In this document: one piece after another, positions 54,990 through 64,000 of the stretch
Layout of the letters: each line of letters opens with the position of its first letter
How positions within the stretch are numbered: position 1 is the first letter of the stretch
Source of the DNA: Brenneria izadpanahii
Lineage (GTDB): Bacteria > Pseudomonadota > Gammaproteobacteria > Enterobacterales > Enterobacteriaceae
Assembly (NCBI RefSeq): GCF_017569925.1
Contig: NZ_CP050854.1
Location: 124,001 to 188,000 of the forward strand
Length of the DNA: 64,000 bases
Direction: 5' to 3'
Translations under genes and position numbers: made by a program
The notes under the pieces: model-generated
The model's database searches: none
What the model saw: only the letters and a program-made list of their open reading frames with translations
Told to the model about the DNA's origin: nothing

Positions 54990-55811
54990 TCAATTTTGCG
55001 TCGTCGCCAGGTAAGAAAACGCGCTTAACAGGCTAATCAGTTCTGCCATGCTCTGGGCGGTATAACCGACGGTGACGGCATCCTGCCGCGCTATGCCGGG
55101 GAGCAGGCAAAACAGATCCGCCAGTACCGGTTTCGCCACCATCAGCTCAAGGCGATAGGGCGCTTGAATACGTGATGTCACGCGGTTGTGGGCGTTTCGC
55201 ACCGCTTGCATGGCGGACTGCCGAATAAGCTGACGGGCGGATTCCGGGCTGAGCGACTCGGCCGCATTTTGCGAAATGGCGCGTTTTACGCAGGCATAAG
55301 CGGCGTCGGGATAATAACGGGCGATCCACTGTTGCAGCGTATCATCGCCGCTGACCAGCCAGAGCGGCGTGTTGTATTCGGCGCCCGCCGCGGCATAGAT
55401 ATCGCTTTCGCCCATGATCTCGCCGTTAATGCGCACCCGGTAAAACGCCCGTCCGTTGATGGTGTGGGCCAGCACGCCGAATTCGCCGGCGGCGCTGTGA
55501 TAGCCGATAAACATCATGCCGTCGAACTGCTGCTGTTCCAGACCTTCGACCATGGACAGGCCGCGCGGCTTACCCTGAACCAGACGGGCGCGGGGATCGA
55601 TGTTCTCCGCCCGCAGATTCACCATGGCGGCATGGCTGTCGGCGACCACCACTTCAGCGGCGCCGCCGGCGAATGCGCCGTCAATCGCGGCGTTGACTTC
55701 TTGCTCCATCAGTCCTCGGGCGAGCTGATATTCCGCCGCTCCAGGGCTGCACTGCTCCGGGCGCATTACGCCGGCAATACCCTCAATATCTGCCGAAATG
55801 AAAACCTTCAT
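54990..55811 (-). CDS. D-aminopeptidase, family M55 (DppA-like)
   Basis: A 273-aa zinc peptidase. Metal-binding residues match Bacillus DppA: Asp8 and Glu10 (ISADIEGIAG), His60 (ADSHAAM), His105 (FIGYHSAAG) and the Glu in NGEIMGESDIYA. ATG 55811 follows AAGGAATTGGTC; an upstream TTG is less likely. It releases N-terminal D-amino acids (D-Ala-D-Ala class) as a cytoplasmic self-compartmentalising complex. It lies 10 bp after the DmpA-like gene in the same operon. Confidence 0.92.
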   Translation of the reverse strand: MKVFISADIEGIAGVMRPEQCSPGAAEYQLARGLMEQEVNAAIDGAFAGGAAEVVVADSHAAMVNLRAENIDPRARLVQGKPRGLSMVEGLEQQQFDGMMFIGYHSAAGEFGVLAHTINGRAFYRVRINGEIMGESDIYAAAGAEYNTPLWLVSGDDTLQQWIARYYPDAAYACVKRAISQNAAESLSPESARQLIRQSAMQAVRNAHNRVTSRIQAPYRLELMVAKPVLADLFCLLPGIARQDAVTVGYTAQSMAELISLLSAFSYLATTQN

Positions 55812-55821
55812 GACCAATTCC

Positions 55822-56880
55822 TTAATCAGATAACTCTTTTACCAGACGATCCAGCACCTGACGTAGCGCCGGGCGGTAGTGCCCGCGGAAACCCGTCACG
55901 GCATCCGCACTTAACAGGGCGTCCAGCACCGCGTGTTCGGTGGCGTCGGCTGCGGCGCTCAGCAGCGGCTCAAGCTGATTGTCCGCCGGCGGCTGCGGCT
56001 GCGGACAGGTGGAGAATGCGACGGAGATATCGCCGGAACCGTGGCCCCAGTAGCTGCCCAGTCGGCCTAACCCCGCGCCGGCGCGTTTGGCGATGCGCTT
56101 AAGCTGGCGGGCATCCAGCGGCGCGTCCGTCGCCATAATAATGATGATCGAACCGGCGTCCTGTTGCGGCGCCAGCTCAGGCAATAGCGGCGCGATGGCT
56201 TCGCCGATCTGTACGCCGTCCAGCGTTAGCGCGGAGAGCGCGCCGAAATTCGCCAGCACCAGCACGCCGAGCGTGGCGCCCAGTTCCGGGATGCGGCGCG
56301 ACGCGGTGCCGATACCGCCTTTCAGACCGAAACAGCTCATGCCGCGGCCCGCGCCGACGCTGCCGCGTTCAAAGGTTTCTTCGGCGCATTCCAGCGCCTC
56401 GCGCGCCATATGCTCGGTCACGGCCAGCGCCTGAATATCGTTCAGCCAGCCGTCATTGCACTCCAGCGCCAGCGGGTTCACGGTGGGAAGGGTGCGGCCC
56501 AGTTCGGGGTTATGGGCAATCGCGTCGCGCGCCAGCGCGGTAAACAGCGTTCCCACGGCCAGCGTATTGCTAAGCAGAATCGGGGTCTGCAACAGGCCGA
56601 GCTCTTCAATCTGCACCAGTCCGACGGGCTTGGCGAAACCGTTCAATACCGCGGCGCCGCAGGGCAGGGGATGGGCGAACAGGTTGCTGCCGGCCGGCAC
56701 AATCGCGGTGACGCCGGTCTGCGTTTCGCCTTTCGCCAGCGTAGCGTGCCCTACGCGCACGCCCGCTACGTCGCTGATGCTATTGCGCGGCCCGCTGGCG
56801 CCGCGGGGCGTGCCTAGCCGCCCCTGTTCCCGCCAGCGGCGTAACAGCAGCGCTATTTGTTCCTGTTGATAGGGTGCCAT
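55822..56880 (-). CDS. P1-family (S58) aminopeptidase, DmpA-like
   Basis: A 352-aa Ntn-type aminopeptidase of the DmpA/BapA family. Autocleavage is expected before Ser244 (QQDAG|SIIIIMATDAPL). Other blocks are GVRVGHATL, ECNDGWLND, GSVGAGRGMSCFGLKGGIGT. Family members act on D-, L- or beta-amino-acid N-termini. The gene starts 10 bp after the permease stop and is the sixth of the operon beginning at 63195. Confidence 0.92.
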   Translation of the reverse strand: MAPYQQEQIALLLRRWREQGRLGTPRGASGPRNSISDVAGVRVGHATLAKGETQTGVTAIVPAGSNLFAHPLPCGAAVLNGFAKPVGLVQIEELGLLQTPILLSNTLAVGTLFTALARDAIAHNPELGRTLPTVNPLALECNDGWLNDIQALAVTEHMAREALECAEETFERGSVGAGRGMSCFGLKGGIGTASRRIPELGATLGVLVLANFGALSALTLDGVQIGEAIAPLLPELAPQQDAGSIIIIMATDAPLDARQLKRIAKRAGAGLGRLGSYWGHGSGDISVAFSTCPQPQPPADNQLEPLLSAAADATEHAVLDALLSADAVTGFRGHYRPALRQVLDRLVKELSD

Positions 56881-56889
56881 GTCGGTTCC

Positions 56890-57789
56890 TTAGCTTTTCA
56901 ATTTGGGATCGAGCGTATCGCGCAGCGCATCGCCCAGCAGGTTGAAAGCCAGTACGGTGAAAAAAATAGCCAGACCGGGGAACACGCTGACGTGCCACTG
57001 GCCGGCCATCATCAGGCTGCGGCTCATGGCCAAAATATTACCCCATTCGGGAACGTCCGGCTCCGGGCCGAGGCCGATAAAACTGAGGCTGGCGGCGGTC
57101 AGAATGCTGGTGCCGATACGCATGGTGAAATAGACGATCACGCTGGGCAGCGTACCCGGCAGAACATGGCGCATCAGCACAATGCGGTCCGGCGCGCCGG
57201 CGCAGCGCACCGCCTCGACATAGGCCGCCTGTTTCAGCGACAGCGTGGAGGCGCGCACAATGCGGGCGAAGACCGGCACGCTGAAGATGGCGACGGCAAT
57301 AATCACGTTATTCAATCCCGGACCGAGGATCGCCACCACGGCAATCGCCAGCAGCATGCCGGGAAAAGCGAACAGCACGTCGGAGCCGCGCATGATCAGC
57401 ATATCGATCCAGCGGCCGTAATACCCGGCCAGCAGACCCAATACAATACCCACCAGCATACCCAGCGTGACGGAGAAAATGCCGATATACAATGAAATAC
57501 GCGCGCCATAGATAATTCGGCTCATCACGTCGCGCCCCAGGTCATCGGTTCCCATCCAGTGGGCCGCCGAAGGGGGAGAAGATAGCGCCATCCAGTCTGG
57601 CTCCTGCGGGTTGTACGGTGCCAGCCAGGGCGCCAATAGGGCCACCAGGATCAACAGCAAAATAAATCCGCCGGAGGCCAGCGCCATCGGATTACGGATA
57701 AACACCTGGACGAAATCGCGCCAGGGCGAACGAATGGTATTTTCGTCAAGGGTCGCAGCCGCCACGGCGGGCTCGGAAGGAAGGTTCAT
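56890..57789 (-). CDS. gsiD: Glutathione/peptide ABC transporter permease, GsiD type
   Basis: A 299-aa permease. It shows HWMGTDDLGRDVMSRIIYGARISLYIG and the loop EAVRCAGAPDRIVLMRHVLPG, ending LLGDALRDTLDPKLKS. It starts 9 bp after the partner permease. The gsi assignment rests on gene order (fused ATPase, SBP, permease, permease, with iaaA in the operon), not on proven glutathione transport. Confidence 0.9.
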   Translation of the reverse strand: MNLPSEPAVAAATLDENTIRSPWRDFVQVFIRNPMALASGGFILLLILVALLAPWLAPYNPQEPDWMALSSPPSAAHWMGTDDLGRDVMSRIIYGARISLYIGIFSVTLGMLVGIVLGLLAGYYGRWIDMLIMRGSDVLFAFPGMLLAIAVVAILGPGLNNVIIAVAIFSVPVFARIVRASTLSLKQAAYVEAVRCAGAPDRIVLMRHVLPGTLPSVIVYFTMRIGTSILTAASLSFIGLGPEPDVPEWGNILAMSRSLMMAGQWHVSVFPGLAIFFTVLAFNLLGDALRDTLDPKLKS

Positions 57790-57797
57790 CTTATCTC

Positions 57798-58718
57798 CTA
57801 ACGTAAGCGAATCGCCGGATTGACCACCGCATACAGCAGGTCCACCAACAGGTTAATGACAATAAATTCGAAAACGAACAGCATGACCAGCGCCTGAATA
57901 ACCGGCTGATCCTGCGTTTTGATGGATTCTATCAACAGCCAGCCCAGTCCCGGCCAACTGAATACGCTTTCCACCACGATGGAGCCGCCGAGCAGAAAGC
58001 CGAACTGTAGCCCCAGCATGGTGATTACCGGGATAAGCGCGTTACGCATCACATGTTTCCAGGTGATCAGCCGGTTGCGCAGCCCTTTGGAACGGGCGGT
58101 GCGCACATAGTCTTCCTGTGCGACTTCCAGAAAAGCGGAGCGGGTAAAACGCGCCATCACCGCCGCCACCGATGCGCCCAGCGTGAGCGCCGGCAGGATG
58201 ATATCGCTAGGCTGATTAAAGCCGCTGACGGAGAATATCCCGAACGGCATGGCGACAAACTGGATCAACAGTAAACCCAGCCAGAACGGCGGCATGGAGA
58301 TTCCGCCGATGGCGAAACTCATTAATGTCCAATCCTGCCATTTGCCCCGTTTTAGCGCGGAAACGACGCCGACCAGCAGGCCCAATACTACCGACCAGGC
58401 AAAACCGGCCAGCGCCAGCCACATGGTGGGCATAAAACTTTTGCCGATCACCTCGATAACCGGCTGCTGGGTGCGGTAAGTGACGCCCAAATCGCCTTTA
58501 AACAGGCCGCTGAGCCAGTTAACGTATTGCTGCGGCAGCGGATCGTTCAGCCCCAACTGCTGACGCGCCGCTTCCACCGCTTCAATCGGGGCGTCGGCCC
58601 CGGCGTAAATGCGCGCCGGATCGCCCGGCAGCAGTTTGATAAAGCCGAACACTAACAGGGAGACCACCAGCAGAACCGGGATCATTTCCAGCAAACGTCG
58701 AACGATATAGGCAAACAT
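57798..58718 (-). CDS. gsiC: Glutathione/peptide ABC transporter permease, GsiC type
   Basis: A 306-aa permease, the length of E. coli GsiC. It shows FIKLLPGDPARIYAGADAP, GDLGVTYRTQQPV and the loop RTARSKGLRNRLITWKHVMRNALIP, then SVFSWPGLGWLL. It lies 20 bp after the binding-protein gene. Confidence 0.9.
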   Translation of the reverse strand: MFAYIVRRLLEMIPVLLVVSLLVFGFIKLLPGDPARIYAGADAPIEAVEAARQQLGLNDPLPQQYVNWLSGLFKGDLGVTYRTQQPVIEVIGKSFMPTMWLALAGFAWSVVLGLLVGVVSALKRGKWQDWTLMSFAIGGISMPPFWLGLLLIQFVAMPFGIFSVSGFNQPSDIILPALTLGASVAAVMARFTRSAFLEVAQEDYVRTARSKGLRNRLITWKHVMRNALIPVITMLGLQFGFLLGGSIVVESVFSWPGLGWLLIESIKTQDQPVIQALVMLFVFEFIVINLLVDLLYAVVNPAIRLR

Positions 58719-58737
58719 GGTGTGCTCCCCGAGTCTG

Positions 58738-60279
58738 TTACTTAAATTCCGCCTGATCGAAGATCAGCGAGCCATCCGCCAGCATATAAACGCCGGACAG
58801 GTTTTTCGCTTTCCCCACCAGGTTATCCGGCGAGCCGAGGAAGGCGACGGCCGCATCCTGCCAAATCAGCTTTTGCGCTTCGGCATACGCCGTGGAGCGC
58901 TTCGCCGGGTCGGCGGTTTGCAGACCGGCCATAATGGCTTTATCTACCGCAGGGTTGCTGTAGTAAGAGACGTTATAGGCGGTCGGCACCCAGGATTCGG
59001 TGGCGAACAGCGGACGCAGCGCCCAGTCGGCATCGCCGGTGGAGGTTGACCAGCCGCCGTAGTAGAGGTCATATTCCGCCTGTTTCGGATCCTGCACGCC
59101 CCACAGCTTGGCGTTGCGCGCGCCGGAGTCCATCGGGGTGACGGTGGCGCGGATGCCGACCTGAGCCAGTTGCTGTTTGAGGAACTGTGCGCTACGAACC
59201 GCCGCCGTTGCGTTGGTGGTCCACAGTTTCAGATCGAGCCCGTTGGCGTAACCGGCTTCTTTCAGCAGCGCCTTGGCTTTCTCCGGGTTGTAGCTGTAAT
59301 CCGGCGTGGCTTGCTTCTGATAGAACTGAACGTTAGGCGGCATAGCCGAGGTGGCGGGTACGCCCATGCCGGCGAATCCGACTTTCAACCACATATCGCG
59401 GTTGATGGCGTAGTTGATCGCCTGACGCACGCGCACATCCTGCAACGGTTTGTGCTGGGTATTGAGCGACATGTAGTAGAGATAAATCCCTTCATCGCGC
59501 TGTACCGCCAGCTTGGCGTCGCTTTGCACCGCGTTCAGCAGATCGGACGGCAACGGATAGATGGCGTCGACCTGACCGGACTTCAGCGACGCCACGCGGG
59601 TGGAGTCTTCCGGCGCCGGGAAGAAGGTCACGCTGTCGACTTTCGGCCAGCCTTGCTGCCAGTAGTTGTCGTATTTCACCAGCTTCACGTCTTTACCCTG
59701 CTGCCAGGCGTCGAATTTGAACGGGCCGGTGCCGACCGGATGGAGACGCAGCTGGGCTTCGTCAGGATATTTTTTCAGCGCTTCCGGGCTGTGCATCACG
59801 GCGGAAGGGTGCGCCAGGGTATTAATAAAGGCGCCGAACGACTGGTTAAGATCGATTTTTACCTCGGTAGGGGAGACGACCGTAACCGTTTTGATCATTT
59901 TAAACAGACTGTTGCGTTTCAAACCTTTAGTCTGATCGGCCAGTCTGTCGAGGTTGGCTTTAACCGCGTCGGCGTTGAACGGGGTGCCGTCCTGGAAGGT
60001 GATCCCCTCGCGCAGGGTGATGACGAATTCGGTAGCGTCGTCATTGCTGGTGTAGCCGGTAGCCAGTCTGGGCTCCAGTTTCATTTTGTTATCAAACTGA
60101 AACAGGCGCTCAAAAATACCGCTCTGAATGGAATAGCTCAGCGTATCGGAAGTGTCGTGCGGATCCAACCCGGTAATATCGGCGTAGATGGAAATACGAA
60201 GATCCTGTGCCTGGGCAACGGCCGCCAGACACAATGAGAGCCCGAGGGCAACCGCGGTTTTGCGAACAAATAGCTTCAT
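58738..60279 (-). CDS. gsiB: Glutathione/peptide binding protein, GsiB type
   Basis: A 513-aa SBP family 5 protein with signal peptide (VALGLSLCLAAVAQAQ). Its layout follows E. coli GsiB closely: ITGLDPHDTSDTLSYS, LREGITFQDGTPFNADAVKANLDR, and NTLAHPSAVMHSPEALKKYP. GAGACACC-type ribosome site before ATG 60279. Glutathione is the E. coli ligand; here other gamma- or isopeptides are equally possible given the peptidases in the operon. Confidence 0.9.
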   Translation of the reverse strand: MKLFVRKTAVALGLSLCLAAVAQAQDLRISIYADITGLDPHDTSDTLSYSIQSGIFERLFQFDNKMKLEPRLATGYTSNDDATEFVITLREGITFQDGTPFNADAVKANLDRLADQTKGLKRNSLFKMIKTVTVVSPTEVKIDLNQSFGAFINTLAHPSAVMHSPEALKKYPDEAQLRLHPVGTGPFKFDAWQQGKDVKLVKYDNYWQQGWPKVDSVTFFPAPEDSTRVASLKSGQVDAIYPLPSDLLNAVQSDAKLAVQRDEGIYLYYMSLNTQHKPLQDVRVRQAINYAINRDMWLKVGFAGMGVPATSAMPPNVQFYQKQATPDYSYNPEKAKALLKEAGYANGLDLKLWTTNATAAVRSAQFLKQQLAQVGIRATVTPMDSGARNAKLWGVQDPKQAEYDLYYGGWSTSTGDADWALRPLFATESWVPTAYNVSYYSNPAVDKAIMAGLQTADPAKRSTAYAEAQKLIWQDAAVAFLGSPDNLVGKAKNLSGVYMLADGSLIFDQAEFK

Positions 60280-60319
60280 GGTGTCTCCTGGTTAGCGATA
60301 GATATACGATAAAAGAGTG

Positions 60320-62209
60320 TTAACTCATGGGTTGGGCATCGGGTCCACTGTCCGCCACCCAATGGTGCGGCGCCACCTGTCGATAGCGCGTTTTGGCAAC
60401 GCTCTCGCCGGCTTTGCGCAGCGGAGAGGGAATTTCACTGTCGTCAAGCTGGCGCGTACCGCGCCGAGCGGGATCGGCGACAGGGACGGACGCCAGCAAA
60501 CGGCGGGTGTAGGGATGCTGCGGCGCGTTGAACACCGACTGACGCGGGCCGATTTCCACAATCTGACCGAGGTACATCACGGCGACCCGGTTGGCGATAC
60601 GCTCGACGACGGCCATATCGTGAGAGATGAAAATCCAGGAGACGCCGGTATTTTTTTGCAGATCCATCATCAGGTTGACCACCTGCGCCTGAATGGAAAC
60701 GTCCAGCGCGGACACGGCTTCATCGGCAATAATGACCTTCGGTTTCAGCGCCATGGCGCGGGCTATCGCGATGCGCTGACGCTGGCCGCCGGAAAATTCA
60801 TGCGGATAACGGCGCGCGTGTTCAGGCTGCAGGCCCACGCTTTTCAATAACGCCTGCACCTGCGGCGTGGCCTCTTCCAGCGATTTCACCAGCCCGTGCA
60901 GCATCAGCGGCTCGGCGATGGTAAAGCCCACGGTGAGGCGCGGGTTGAGCGAGGCATAGGGATCCTGGAATACCATCTGGATTTCACGGCGCAGCGGTTG
61001 AAACTCGCTGTCTTTCATCAGGGAAATCTCTTGCCCCTGAAAATAAATGCTCTCAGCTTCGCTCTGCACCAGGCGCAGCAACGCCCGTCCGGTGGTGGAT
61101 TTGCCGCAGCCGCTTTCGCCGACAATGGCCAGCGTTTCGCCCGGCCAGACGTTGAAGTCGATTTGCTCTACGGCATGAACATGGTGGGTAACGGCGGAGA
61201 AGATCCCGCTGCGCACGGGGTAGTAGACGCGCAGGCCGCGGATATCCAGCAGCGGGTCGGCGTCGTAGCGGGCCGTGATCTGTTCGCTATTATCATCGTC
61301 GGACTGCTGGCCGAGCAGCGGGAAGCGTTTCGGCCAGCTACTTTCACGCATATCGCCCAGCTTGGGCACGGCGGCCAGCAGCGAGCGGGTATAAGGATGC
61401 TGCGGCCGGGCGAAAATCTGCTCAACGTCGCCTTGCTCCACCACTTCGCCCTGATACATCACCACCACGCGATCGGCGATTTCCGCCACCACGCCCATAT
61501 CGTGCGTGATGAACAGCACGGCCATATCGCTTTGCTGTTGCAGATCGCGCAGAATTTGCAGAATACGCGCCTGCACGGTGACATCCAGCGCGGTGGTGGG
61601 TTCATCGGCGATCAGCAACTGCGGATCGCAGGCCAGCGCCTGGGCGATCATCACCCGCTGGCGCATGCCGCCGGAAAGCGAATGAGGATAGCTTTGCATC
61701 ACCCGATCGACATCGGCGATGCGCACCTTGCGCAGCAGTTCGCGCGCTTTCTTATCCGCGCTGGCCCGATCGCAAATATGGTGGTCGCACAGCGCTTCCG
61801 TTAATTGATCGCCGACTTTAAGCACCGGATTCAGCGACGTCATCGGCTCCTGAAAGATCATCGCCATTTCAGGGCCGCGTAGCCGGCGGCGCTGGTCGGC
61901 TTTCATATTCAACAGGTTATGCCGCTTTCCGTCGCGGGCGGTAAAATTAATGCTGCCCCGTTCAATGTTGGCGGCATCGGCCAGCAGGCCCATTACGGTT
62001 AACGAGGTGACGGATTTACCCGAACCGCTCTCGCCCACCACGGCGACCACTTCCCCTTTATTCAGGGCGAATGAGATGTCTTTCAGCGCCAGATGTTTGC
62101 CGGAGCGTCCGCTGAAGCTGACGCTCAAATCGTCGATTTCCAGCACTGGCCGGGACGCGCCACCGGGTGCCGTGTCGGCTACCGCGCCCGTTTGCATGAT
62201 ATCCGTCAT
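60320..62209 (-). CDS. gsiA: Fused double-ATPase subunit, GsiA type
   Basis: A 629-aa protein with two complete ABC ATPase domains: first Walker [14 protein letters not shown] with [15 protein letters not shown], second [15 protein letters not shown] with [16 protein letters not shown]. coli GsiA has the same fusion. ATG 62209 is preferred because GGAG lies 5 nt before it; ATG 62233, which overlaps the epimerase stop by 4 bp, is the alternative (637 aa). It energises GsiC/GsiD. Confidence 0.92.
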   Translation of the reverse strand: MTDIMQTGAVADTAPGGASRPVLEIDDLSVSFSGRSGKHLALKDISFALNKGEVVAVVGESGSGKSVTSLTVMGLLADAANIERGSINFTARDGKRHNLLNMKADQRRRLRGPEMAMIFQEPMTSLNPVLKVGDQLTEALCDHHICDRASADKKARELLRKVRIADVDRVMQSYPHSLSGGMRQRVMIAQALACDPQLLIADEPTTALDVTVQARILQILRDLQQQSDMAVLFITHDMGVVAEIADRVVVMYQGEVVEQGDVEQIFARPQHPYTRSLLAAVPKLGDMRESSWPKRFPLLGQQSDDDNSEQITARYDADPLLDIRGLRVYYPVRSGIFSAVTHHVHAVEQIDFNVWPGETLAIVGESGCGKSTTGRALLRLVQSEAESIYFQGQEISLMKDSEFQPLRREIQMVFQDPYASLNPRLTVGFTIAEPLMLHGLVKSLEEATPQVQALLKSVGLQPEHARRYPHEFSGGQRQRIAIARAMALKPKVIIADEAVSALDVSIQAQVVNLMMDLQKNTGVSWIFISHDMAVVERIANRVAVMYLGQIVEIGPRQSVFNAPQHPYTRRLLASVPVADPARRGTRQLDDSEIPSPLRKAGESVAKTRYRQVAPHHWVADSGPDAQPMS

Positions 62210-62229
62210 TGTCACTCCGGTTGGTTGAG

Positions 62230-63195
62230 TCATAGCCAGATGCGGCCGAGGTTATAGGTCAGGTAAGGCGAACTGTCCGCCGCCAGCCAGATGGGACCGT
62301 CGAGATCGACATATTCGGCCGCCGTGGCGATCGGCAACGCGGCTTCCATCGCCATCGATGAACCCAGCATGCAGCCGACCATCACCTGTAGGCCGTAAAG
62401 TTGCGCTTCTTCCACCATTTTCAGCGCTTCGCTTATGCCGCCGCATTTATCCAGCTTGATGTTGATCATGTCGTAACGGTTGCGCAGTCCGGCGACGTCG
62501 CCGCTGTGGTGGCAACTCTCATCCGCGCAAATGGGAATGGGATGGGTAAAACGCAGTAAATCATCATCTTTGCCGGCAGGCAGGGGTTGTTCCACCATGG
62601 CGATCCGGTGGCGGGTCAGCGCATTAAACAGGCTGCCGAGATCCAGGCCGCTCCAGGCTTCGTTGGCGTCGATAATCAGTTTGGTGTCGGGCGCCGCTGC
62701 GCGAATGGCGGCGACTTTTTCCAGAATCAAATCGCGATCCAGCTTAATTTTCAGCAGCAACGTATTGCGGGAAACCGCGTCTGCGGCGGCGGCGGCCATA
62801 TTTTCCACGCTGTCGAGGGAAAGGGTTTCCGCGGTGATGACGGATTTCGGCGGCTGAATGTCGAGGCATTGCCACAGGGTCTGTTTTTTCAGCGCCGCCT
62901 TGAGTCGCCACAGCGCGCAGTTCAGCGCGTTTCTGGCGGCGCCCGGCGGTAAATGGGTTTGCAGTTGCTCGATACTGAGGCCGTTTTCCACCGCTTCGGT
63001 GATGCTGTTAAGCTGCTGGCAAACGCTCTGCGCCGATTCGCCATAGTGCGGCGTCGGCGTACATTCGCCCTGGCCGATGAATCCCTGTTCTTCCAACGTG
63101 ACCCGAACGACGGTGACGGCGCTGCGGGTGCCGCGGGAAATGGTGAAAGGTCGCGCTAAAGGCAGGTTTACCGTTTCGATTTGCATATGGCGCAT
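62230..63195 (-). CDS. ycjG: L-Ala-D/L-Glu epimerase (enolase superfamily)
   Basis: A 321-aa muconate-lactonising-subgroup enzyme. The catalytic KxK is Lys149/Lys151 (LLLKIKL), metal ligands are Asp176 (IIDANEAW), Glu202 (VEQPLP) and Asp225 (ICADESCH), and the second acid/base is Lys247 (INIKLDKCGG). It matches E. coli YcjG in length and motifs. It converts L-Ala-D-Glu from murein into L-Ala-L-Glu for ordinary peptidases. It heads the operon with the Gsi-type importer and three peptidases; ATG 63186 is an alternative start. Confidence 0.93.
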   Translation of the reverse strand: MRHMQIETVNLPLARPFTISRGTRSAVTVVRVTLEEQGFIGQGECTPTPHYGESAQSVCQQLNSITEAVENGLSIEQLQTHLPPGAARNALNCALWRLKAALKKQTLWQCLDIQPPKSVITAETLSLDSVENMAAAAADAVSRNTLLLKIKLDRDLILEKVAAIRAAAPDTKLIIDANEAWSGLDLGSLFNALTRHRIAMVEQPLPAGKDDDLLRFTHPIPICADESCHHSGDVAGLRNRYDMINIKLDKCGGISEALKMVEEAQLYGLQVMVGCMLGSSMAMEAALPIATAAEYVDLDGPIWLAADSSPYLTYNLGRIWL

Positions 63196-63197
63196 GA

Positions 63198-63356
63198 TTA
63201 ACCTTGCCCCCGGAACTGTTTGACGCTGCTACCGATGGCAATGCGTTGCGAAAAACCCATAAGACGCGGATGAGACGTGGCGGCGGCCGGCGTGGTTAAC
63301 GCCGGAAATTGAGGCTCTTCACTGAAGAGCGGCAGGTAAGGTCGTAGGATCGACAT
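63198..63356 (-). CDS. Candidate 52-aa small ORF ahead of the epimerase gene
   Basis: A frame from ATG 63356 to TAA at 63198 (MSILRPYLPLFSEEPQFPAL...), ending 2 bp before the epimerase ATG. The tight spacing suggests an operon leader or small protein. The ribosome site is weak (TGAGAAAAGCGTC) and I do not recognise the product. Confidence 0.35.
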   Translation of the reverse strand: MSILRPYLPLFSEEPQFPALTTPAAATSHPRLMGFSQRIAIGSSVKQFRGQG

Positions 63357-63439
63357 GACGCTTTTCTCATCAATGGGTAGGTGATGATTAAGAATATTCC
63401 ACGCGGTTTTGGCGTTGACGAATACTTGTTCATCGGTAG

Positions 63440-63460
63440 GGTATAACCTGAGGTTATACC
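63440..63460. promoter_or_regulatory. 21-bp perfect palindrome between epimerase operon and rph
   Basis: GGTATAACCT-G-AGGTTATACC, in the divergent region of the peptide operon and rph. It is followed by CCCGGCTGG, not a T-run, so a regulator-binding site is more likely than a terminator. The bound protein is unknown. Confidence 0.6.
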
Positions 63461-63566
63461 CCCGGCTGGATATGCCTTTTGGTTATTGTCGAGGGGCAAG
63501 GTAGGCATTGCGCCGCTAAGGTCGTATAATGCGCGCCAGTCAACATTTACCCGCCGGAGATGATCC

Positions 63567-64000
63567 ATGCGCCCTACAGGCCGAAGTGCACAGCAAATAC
63601 GCCCCCTTAAATTAACCCGCCATTACACCAAACATGCCGAAGGGTCTGTTCTGGTTGAGTTCGGCGACACCAAAGTTTTATGTAACGCTACGGTTGAAGA
63701 GGGTGTGCCGCGCTTTCTGAAAGGGCAAGGCCAGGGTTGGGTTACCGCCGAATACGGTATGTTGCCGCGCGCTACTCACAGCCGTAACGCCCGTGAAGCG
63801 GCGAAAGGCAAACAGGGCGGACGGACGATGGAGATTCAGCGTCTGATTGCTCGTTCGCTGCGGGCGGCCATCGATCTGAAAGTGCTGGGCGAGTACACCA
63901 TCACGCTGGATTGTGATGTGTTACAGGCGGATGGCGGTACGCGTACCGCGTCGATTACCGGCGCATGCGTGGCGCTTGCCGATGCGTTGAACAAGATGGT
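63567..64000 (+). CDS. rph: Ribonuclease PH (5' part, cut by window edge)
   Basis: 144 codons of RNase PH are present: [59 protein letters not shown] and [18 protein letters not shown]. It is a 3'-to-5' phosphorolytic exoribonuclease that trims tRNA 3' ends. GGAGATGATCC precedes ATG 63567. No internal stop or frameshift is seen in the part present. Confidence 0.97.
   Translation, partial: MRPTGRSAQQIRPLKLTRHYTKHAEGSVLVEFGDTKVLCNATVEEGVPRFLKGQGQGWVTAEYGMLPRATHSRNAREAAKGKQGGRTMEIQRLIARSLRAAIDLKVLGEYTITLDCDVLQADGGTRTASITGACVALADALNKM

Noticed and set aside
59170..60237. A 355-codon plus-strand open frame opposite gsiB
   Set aside because: It is a mirror of a well-supported gene with no recognisable protein features; high GC causes such long reverse frames.
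60896..61804. A 302-codon plus-strand open frame opposite gsiA
   Set aside because: It overlaps two complete ABC ATPase domains on the other strand and encodes low-complexity His/Gln-rich sequence.
63296..63568. A 90-codon minus-strand frame ending upstream of the epimerase
   Set aside because: It runs across the rph start and the palindrome and has no coding features; the 52-aa frame in the same area is better placed.

Overview
The window looks like the chromosome of an enterobacterium, most likely Pectobacteriaceae (Brenneria/Pectobacterium/Dickeya type). The rph and yicC genes, which are close neighbours in many enterics, both lie here with E. coli-like products. The core DNA is GC-rich with tightly overlapping operons. 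The genus is an inference; no rRNA or tRNA gene was seen.

Layout. 1-13.1 kb (mostly minus strand): the end of one oligopeptide-type ABC operon with a divergent LysR gene, then a nine-gene overlapping operon: peptide-type binding protein, two permeases, amidohydrolase, two ATPases, RidA-like protein, SelA-like PLP enzyme and IclR regulator. 13.8-16.7 kb (plus): a second, closely related binding protein followed by a GH1 beta-glucosidase. 16.7-22.5 kb: a polar amino-acid ABC operon that includes an argininosuccinate-lyase-like enzyme, with a divergent LysR gene. 22.6-23.5 kb: an FMN riboswitch directly ahead of a SAM-dependent methyltransferase. 23.7-26 kb: a LysR/MFS drug-efflux pair. 26.1-29.9 kb: a GntR regulator, a fumarase/adenylosuccinate-lyase superfamily enzyme and a DASS dicarboxylate carrier.

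30-43.5 kb is AT-richer accessory DNA. A tyrosine integrase lies beside the 3' end of yicC, and a perfect 93-bp direct repeat (36634-36726 and 43459-43551) carries the last 23 bp of yicC plus its terminator. This marks an integrated element of about 6.8 kb. A diverged copy of the element's left end at 30.0-30.24 kb, and right-end-like sequence immediately left of the first repeat, indicate that a second, older related island sits in tandem to its left. Cargo includes an ATPase + TOPRIM (RloAB/PARIS-like) pair, tandem XRE regulators with palindromic operators, a Ner-like regulator, several small orphan immunity-like genes, a two-gene cassette between direct repeats, and decayed IS3, IS481 and integrase pieces.

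44.4-63.4 kb, between yicC and rph: two convergent peptide-uptake operons. One has an M19 dipeptidase (divergent), a five-gene Dpp-type transporter and an S12 D-aminopeptidase. The other has an L-Ala-D/L-Glu epimerase, a Gsi-type transporter, a DmpA-like aminopeptidase, an M55 D-aminopeptidase and an isoaspartyl peptidase. Together they look like a system for importing and dismantling unusual peptides (D-amino-acid, murein-derived, glutathione or isoaspartyl). A dyad of two NtrC-like sites precedes the first operon, and a 165-bp tandem repeat separates the two. The start of rph closes the window.
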